A DNA stretch of 64,000 bases, taken from positions 3,596,001 to 3,660,000 of the forward strand of contig NZ_CP023407.1 in assembly GCF_003665435.1 (NCBI RefSeq), given 5' to 3'. This document shows positions 61,376 to 64,000 of this stretch, one piece after another; position 1 is the first letter of the stretch; every line of letters starts with the position of its first letter. A model generated the notes under the pieces. It was given only the letters and a program-made list of their open reading frames with translations, made no database searches and was not told the origin of the DNA. The DNA is from Streptomyces fungicidicus. GTDB lineage: Bacteria > Actinomycetota > Actinomycetes > Streptomycetales > Streptomycetaceae. Made by a program: the position numbers and the translations under genes.

Positions 61376-62443
61376 TCAGTTCGCGTAGTCACCGACAAGC
61401 GCCGCGCCCGTGGTGTGCTCGCCGCGGTCGGTGATCTCACCGGCCACCCAGGCGTCCACCCCGCGGTCGGCCAGCGTCGCCAGCGCCACGTCGACGGACT
61501 CCTGCGGCACGATCGCGATCATGCCGACGCCCATGTTCAGGGTCTTCTCCAGCTCCAGCCGCTCGACCGAGCCGGTCCGCCCGACCAGCTCGAACACCGG
61601 CGCGGGCGTCCAGCTGGAGCGGTCCACCGTGGCGTGCAGCCCGTCGGGGATCACCCGGGCCAGGTTGGCCGCGAGCCCGCCGCCGGTGACGTGGCTGAAC
61701 GCGTGCACCTCGGTGGTGCGCATCAGCGCCAGGCAGTCCAGCGAGTAGATCTTGGTGGGCTCCAGCAGCTCCTCGCCGAGGGTGCGGCCCAGTTCGTCGA
61801 TCCGGGCCTCCAGGGCGAGCCCCGCCCGGTCGAGCAGGACGTGCCGGACGAGGGAGTAGCCGTTCGAGTGCAGGCCGGAGGAGGCCATGGCGATCACCGC
61901 GTCACCCGTACGGATGCGCTCCGGGCCGAGCAGCCGGTCAGCCTCCACGACGCCCGTACCGGCCCCGGCGACGTCGAAGTCGTCCGGACCCAGCAGACCG
62001 GGGTGTTCGGCCGTCTCGCCGCCGACCAGGGCGCATCCGGCCAGCACACAGCCCTCGGCGATGCCCTTGACGATCGCGGCGACGCGCTCGGGGTGGACCT
62101 TGCCGACGCAGATGTAGTCGGTCATGAACAGCGGCTCGGCGCCGCACACCACGATGTCGTCCATGACCATGGCGACCAGGTCGTGGCCGATGGAGTCGTA
62201 GACACCCATCCGGCGCGCGACGTCGACCTTGGTGCCGACGCCGTCCGTGGCGGAGGCGAGCAGCGGCCGCTCGTAATTCTTGAGGGCGGAGGCGTCGAAG
62301 AGGCCGGCGAACCCGCCGAGGCCGCCGAGGACCTCGGGGCGGCGGGTCTTCCTCACCCATTCCTTCATCAGCTCGACGGCGCGGTCGCCCGCCTCGATGT
62401 CGACGCCCGCCGCGGCGTAGCTGGCACCAGTGTTCTGGGACAT
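61376..62443 (-). CDS. purM: Phosphoribosylformylglycinamidine cyclo-ligase PurM
   Basis: AIR synthetase, step five of purine synthesis, 355 residues. Signature motifs are SYAAAGVDIEAGD at the N-terminus, the ATP/substrate segments LASATDGVGTK and HDLVAMVMDDI, and ALVGGETAEHPG. A C-terminal AIRS domain contains HVTGGGLAANLARV. It follows purF by 33 bases in the same direction, the usual purFM operon. Confidence 0.97.
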   Translation of the reverse strand: MSQNTGASYAAAGVDIEAGDRAVELMKEWVRKTRRPEVLGGLGGFAGLFDASALKNYERPLLASATDGVGTKVDVARRMGVYDSIGHDLVAMVMDDIVVCGAEPLFMTDYICVGKVHPERVAAIVKGIAEGCVLAGCALVGGETAEHPGLLGPDDFDVAGAGTGVVEADRLLGPERIRTGDAVIAMASSGLHSNGYSLVRHVLLDRAGLALEARIDELGRTLGEELLEPTKIYSLDCLALMRTTEVHAFSHVTGGGLAANLARVIPDGLHATVDRSSWTPAPVFELVGRTGSVERLELEKTLNMGVGMIAIVPQESVDVALATLADRGVDAWVAGEITDRGEHTTGAALVGDYAN

Positions 62444-62476
62444 GACTGTGAGAGCTTTCGTGTCGTCCGTCAGGGC

Positions 62477-64000
62477 TTACGGGCGGCGGATCGCGTCGAC
62501 CGCGGCCGGAGCGGCGGTGCCCGCGGCCAGCTCGGTCTCCAGGAGCTGCTTGCCGAGGAGCTCGGGGTCGGGCAGCTCCATCGGGTACTCGCCGTCGAAG
62601 CAGGCGCGGCACAGGTTCGGCTTGGCGATGGTGGTCGCCTCGATCATGCCGTCGATGGAGATGTACGAGAGGGAGTCGGCTCCCAGCGAGGTGCCGATCT
62701 CGTCGATGGTCATGCCGTTGGCGATCAGCTCGGCGCGGGTCGCGAAGTCGATGCCGAAGAAGCACGGCCACTTCACGGGCGGCGAGGAGATCCGGATGTG
62801 GACCTCGGCGGCGCCCGCCTCGCGGAGCATGCGGACCAGGGCGCGCTGGGTGTTGCCGCGGACGATCGAGTCGTCGACCACGACCAGGCGCTTGCCCTTG
62901 ATGACTTCCTTGAGCGGGTTCAGCTTCAGGCGGATGCCGAGCTGCCGGATGGTCTGCGACGGCTGGATGAACGTACGTCCGACGTACGCGTTCTTGACCA
63001 GGCCGGCGCCGAACGGGATGCCGGACGCCTCCGCGTAGCCGATGGCGGCCGGGGTGCCCGATTCCGGGGTCGCTATGACCAGGTCGGCGTCGACCGGGGC
63101 TTCCTTCGCCAGCTTGCGGCCCATCTCGACACGCGAGAGGTACACGTTCCGGCCGGCGATGTCGGTGTCCGGGCGGGCCAGGTACACGTACTCGAAGACA
63201 CAGCCCTTGGGCTTCGCTTCCGCGAATCGGGAGGTGCGAAGACCGTTCTGGTCGATGGCGACGAACTCGCCCGGCTCGATCTCGCGCACATAGCTCGCGC
63301 CGCAGATGTCGAGGGCGGCGGACTCGGAGGCGACGACCCAGCCGCGCTCCAGCCGGCCGAGGACCAGCGGGCGGATGCCCTGCGGGTCACGGGCCGCGTA
63401 CAGGGTGTTCTCGTCCATGAAAACGAGGCTGAAGGCGCCCCTGACCTTGGGCAGGACCGCGTGCGCGGCCTGCTCCACGGTCACCGGCTCGCCGTCGGCG
63501 GCGCGCTGGCCGGCCAGCAGGGCGGTGATCAGGTCGGTGTCGTTGGTGGCCGCGACCTTGGGCGCGCGGCCGTTCTCCTTGGGGAGTTCGGCGACCATGT
63601 CGGCGAGCTGCGCCGTGTTGACCAGGTTGCCGTTGTGGCCGAGCGCGATGGATCCGTGCGCGGTGGCGCGGAACGTCGGCTGGGCGTTCTCCCAGACGGA
63701 GGCGCCGGTGGTCGAGTAGCGGGCGTGTCCGACCGCGATATGACCCTGGAGCGAACCGAGAGAGGTCTCGTCGAAGACCTGGGAAACCAGGCCCATGTCC
63801 TTGAAGACGAGGATCTGGGAGCCGTTGCTGACCGCGATTCCCGCGGATTCCTGGCCCCGATGCTGGAGGGCGTAGAGCCCGAAGTACGTGAGCTTGGCGA
63901 CCTCTTCGCCCGGAGCCCAGACACCGAAGACGCCGCAAGCGTCCTGGGGGCCCTTCTCTCCGGGGAGCAGGTCGTGGTTGAGTCGTCCGTCACCACGTGG
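62477..64000 (-). CDS. purF: Amidophosphoribosyltransferase PurF (start codon outside window)
   Basis: First committed enzyme of purine synthesis, moving glutamine ammonia onto PRPP. The frame runs to base 64000. The first visible residues are PRGDGRLNHDLLPGEKGPQD, so probably only the initiator codon is missing (full length 508). ACGVFGVWAP contains the Cys that becomes the N-terminal nucleophile after propeptide removal. LQHRGQESAGIAV is the conserved glutaminase loop. The phosphoribosyl motif VVVDDSIVRGNT binds PRPP, and a cysteine cluster near CRACFDGEYP suggests an iron-sulphur-type enzyme. It is co-transcribed with purM. Confidence 0.96.
   Translation of the reverse strand, partial: PRGDGRLNHDLLPGEKGPQDACGVFGVWAPGEEVAKLTYFGLYALQHRGQESAGIAVSNGSQILVFKDMGLVSQVFDETSLGSLQGHIAVGHARYSTTGASVWENAQPTFRATAHGSIALGHNGNLVNTAQLADMVAELPKENGRAPKVAATNDTDLITALLAGQRAADGEPVTVEQAAHAVLPKVRGAFSLVFMDENTLYAARDPQGIRPLVLGRLERGWVVASESAALDICGASYVREIEPGEFVAIDQNGLRTSRFAEAKPKGCVFEYVYLARPDTDIAGRNVYLSRVEMGRKLAKEAPVDADLVIATPESGTPAAIGYAEASGIPFGAGLVKNAYVGRTFIQPSQTIRQLGIRLKLNPLKEVIKGKRLVVVDDSIVRGNTQRALVRMLREAGAAEVHIRISSPPVKWPCFFGIDFATRAELIANGMTIDEIGTSLGADSLSYISIDGMIEATTIAKPNLCRACFDGEYPMELPDPELLGKQLLETELAAGTAAPAAVDAIRRP

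Overview
The window is a 64 kb piece of a Streptomyces chromosome. The evidence is very high GC with strong third-position bias, frequent GTG starts, BldC, an NsdA-like TPR regulator, a valine dehydrogenase, DUF3073, SpoIIE-type phosphatases and LuxR-type two-component pairs. From memory, the gene order matches the Streptomyces coelicolor SCO4086-SCO4140 interval (pst, pit, CsoR, the cmd genes, an rRNA operon, AtrA, TrmB, HrpA, BldC, Vdh, PurM, PurF). I could not run a search, so this synteny is recollection plus protein recognition. Nothing looks like a prophage, ICE, insertion sequence or CRISPR array.

Layout. 1-3526: phosphate import, with pstA (5' end cut by the window) and pstB facing the low-affinity Pit carrier and its PhoU-like partner. 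3715-5590: the copper sensor CsoR with a clear operator, small proteins and a lipoprotein. 5648-9370: PAP2 phosphatase, a transglycosylase/NlpC-P60 wall hydrolase and a Ser/Thr kinase, all on the minus strand. 9668-16792: a tightly packed plus-strand operon resembling the core of a type IV secretion system: pilin-like, VirB8-like, VirB6-like, a VirB4 split in two, and a VirD4-like protein with a broken P-loop. There is no relaxase or integrase. It corresponds to the S. coelicolor developmental genes I recall as cmdABCDEF. 16802-21140: acetyltransferase, then an ABC exporter with its two-component system. 21190-26700: an rRNA operon (16S-23S-5S, minus strand).

26878-38050: MarR/MFS pair, PAS-SpoIIE-ATPase phosphatase, NDH-2 dehydrogenase divergent from the TetR regulator AtrA, a repeat-rich gap, an asparagine-synthase-like protein and the NsdA-like regulator. 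38132-42881: L-2-hydroxyglutarate oxidase, TrmB, PrsW-like protease and an M23 peptidase preceded by a c-di-AMP (ydaO) riboswitch. 43354-52408: initiator tRNA, a domain-reversed RibD-like protein, a two-component pair, tRNA-Lys, a DEAD-box helicase with RGG-type repeats, a lipoprotein, a zincin and a metallophosphoesterase. 52489-57975: tRNA-Glu/Asp/Phe with a perfect parS site between the last two, HrpA, a second identical tRNA-Asp, and bldC. 58516-64000: conserved protein, valine dehydrogenase, DUF3073, purM and purF (only its start codon lies outside).

Themes: envelope building and turnover (wall hydrolases, kinase, riboswitch, T4SS-like complex), developmental control (BldC, AtrA, NsdA-like, cmd-like genes), and chromosome or translation housekeeping (rRNA, tRNAs, parS, DnaA-box-like sites). 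The most interesting unexplained system is the chromosomal, relaxase-less T4SS-like operon with its divergent kinase and wall hydrolase.
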